Source of the DNA: Cohnella nanjingensis
Lineage (GTDB): Bacteria; Bacillota; Bacilli; Paenibacillales; Paenibacillaceae
Length of the DNA: 64,000 nucleotides
Direction: 5' to 3'
Assembly (NCBI RefSeq): GCF_014212125.1
Contig: NZ_JACJVP010000011.1
Span: 285,302 to 349,301 of the forward strand
Part shown: positions 63,599-64,000 of the stretch, one piece after another
Numbering within the stretch: position 1 is the first letter of the stretch
How the letters are laid out: the number at the start of each line of letters is the position of its first letter
Notes under the pieces: model-generated
What the model saw: only the letters and a program-made list of their open reading frames with translations
Told to the model about the DNA's origin: nothing
The model's database searches: none
Made by a program: the position numbers and the translations under genes

Positions 63599-64000
63599 GT
63601 GCTTCATGATAACATGCTGTTGACGGCACGCAAATTGGAGGCACGCATCCGGGAACTGGAGCGTTACCGCTATACCGACCACCGTCAAACCGGTCCCTTC
63701 CGGTTTTGGGTCGATCAAGAGGCGGTAGTCGGGGCGATGCCTCCCGAGGACGCCCAGTGGACCGAGATCGGGCTGGGCGGCCGATGGCGCGGCTGGGACC
63801 TGACCGCCTGGCTGAAGGCGGAGGTGACCGTTCCGGCCGAATGGGCGGGAAGGCGGATGCTCGGCCTGTTCGACTTCGGCAGAACGGGGTACGGCCACAC
63901 GTCGGGCTTCGAATCGCTCTTGTTTCTGAACGGGAAACCGTACCAGGGGGTCGGCGGCAACCATAACGAGGTGTTGCTGCCGCCGGAAACCGCCGGGCAA
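63599..64000 (+). CDS. N-terminus of a further GH38-like alpha-mannosidase (3' truncated by window)
   Basis: From GTG 63599 (AGGAGGG six bases upstream) 134 codons run to the window edge without a stop. The product begins VLHDNMLLTARKLEARIREL and continues GGRWRGWDLTAWLKAEVTVPAEWAGRR, then FGRTGYGHTSGFESLLFLNGKPYQGVGGNHNEVLLP. This is the N-terminal beta domain that precedes the catalytic core of long Ams1/fungal-type alpha-mannosidases, so a fifth GH38 enzyme is likely. The catalytic region is outside the window, so activity is not confirmed. It lies 42 bases after the previous mannosidase, consistent with co-transcription. Confidence 0.7.
   Translation, partial: MLHDNMLLTARKLEARIRELERYRYTDHRQTGPFRFWVDQEAVVGAMPPEDAQWTEIGLGGRWRGWDLTAWLKAEVTVPAEWAGRRMLGLFDFGRTGYGHTSGFESLLFLNGKPYQGVGGNHNEVLLPPETAGQ

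Overview
The window looks like a chromosomal carbohydrate-use region of a Gram-positive, spore-former-type Firmicute of the Paenibacillaceae (Paenibacillus/Cohnella-like). The grounds are strong AGGAGG-type ribosome sites with frequent GTG and TTG starts, three C-terminal SLH repeats on a surface protein, lipobox-bearing solute-binding proteins, GntR/LacI and ROK regulators, and a DUF5696/YIP1 transporter operon of a kind I associate with Paenibacillus. Every assignment rests on reading the sequence and recalling families; no database search was run.

Layout. (1) 3-4025: the 3' part of a very large SLH-anchored surface protein. (2) 4107-21666: a mannose-glycan locus, with a GntR/LacI-type repressor, an LplB/LplC-like ABC importer with its lipoprotein, a GH38 alpha-mannosidase, a GH2 beta-mannosidase, a secreted beta-propeller protein, an uncharacterised alpha-helical glycosidase-like protein, a TIM-barrel isomerase and a second GH38. 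(3) 21672-21777: a 50-bp remnant resembling the 3' part of a tRNA-Leu gene plus a terminator, a possible old integration scar. (4) 21799-32835: a nickel-pincer-cofactor (Lar) region. larE-larB-larC1 run leftward. A divergent, tightly packed operon runs rightward: HAD phosphatase, aldose-epimerase-like, an internally duplicated deoxyhypusine-synthase-like protein, PfkB kinase, SIS isomerase, larC2 and a NiCoT nickel transporter. A ROK repressor closes the region. No larA is present, and larC is split into two genes on opposite strands. (5) 33010-39518: a beta-helix protein with a phage-tailspike-type C-terminal chaperone domain, and a secreted protein with triple modules and two beta-helices. 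(6) 39659-53232: an operon with one MsmK/UgpC-type ATPase, two solute-binding proteins (one membrane-anchored and fused to carbohydrate-binding-like modules), two permease pairs, an NHL-TPR-Yip1 membrane protein and a DUF5696 protein. (7) 53282-64000: a second GntR/LacI regulator, a third GH38, a third ABC importer (lipoprotein and two permeases, no ATPase), a fourth GH38 of the Ams1-like type, and the start of a fifth GH38-like gene at the right edge.

How it may work together. Surface and secreted proteins would bind or trim mannose-rich or other plant or fungal glycans. Three importers would bring in oligosaccharides, perhaps sharing the single ATPase at 39659. Cytoplasmic GH38 and GH2 enzymes would release mannose. 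Perfect or near-perfect catabolite-response-element (cre)-like sites precede three units. AT-rich palindromes of the form CTTAATnATTAAG recur around the lar and beta-helix promoters and could define a ROK regulon.

The most unusual part is the lar region. Nickel-cofactor synthesis, nickel uptake and an unassigned sugar kinase/isomerase/phosphatase/DHS-like gene set sit together under shared divergent control, which suggests an undescribed nickel-linked sugar or sugar-acid pathway.
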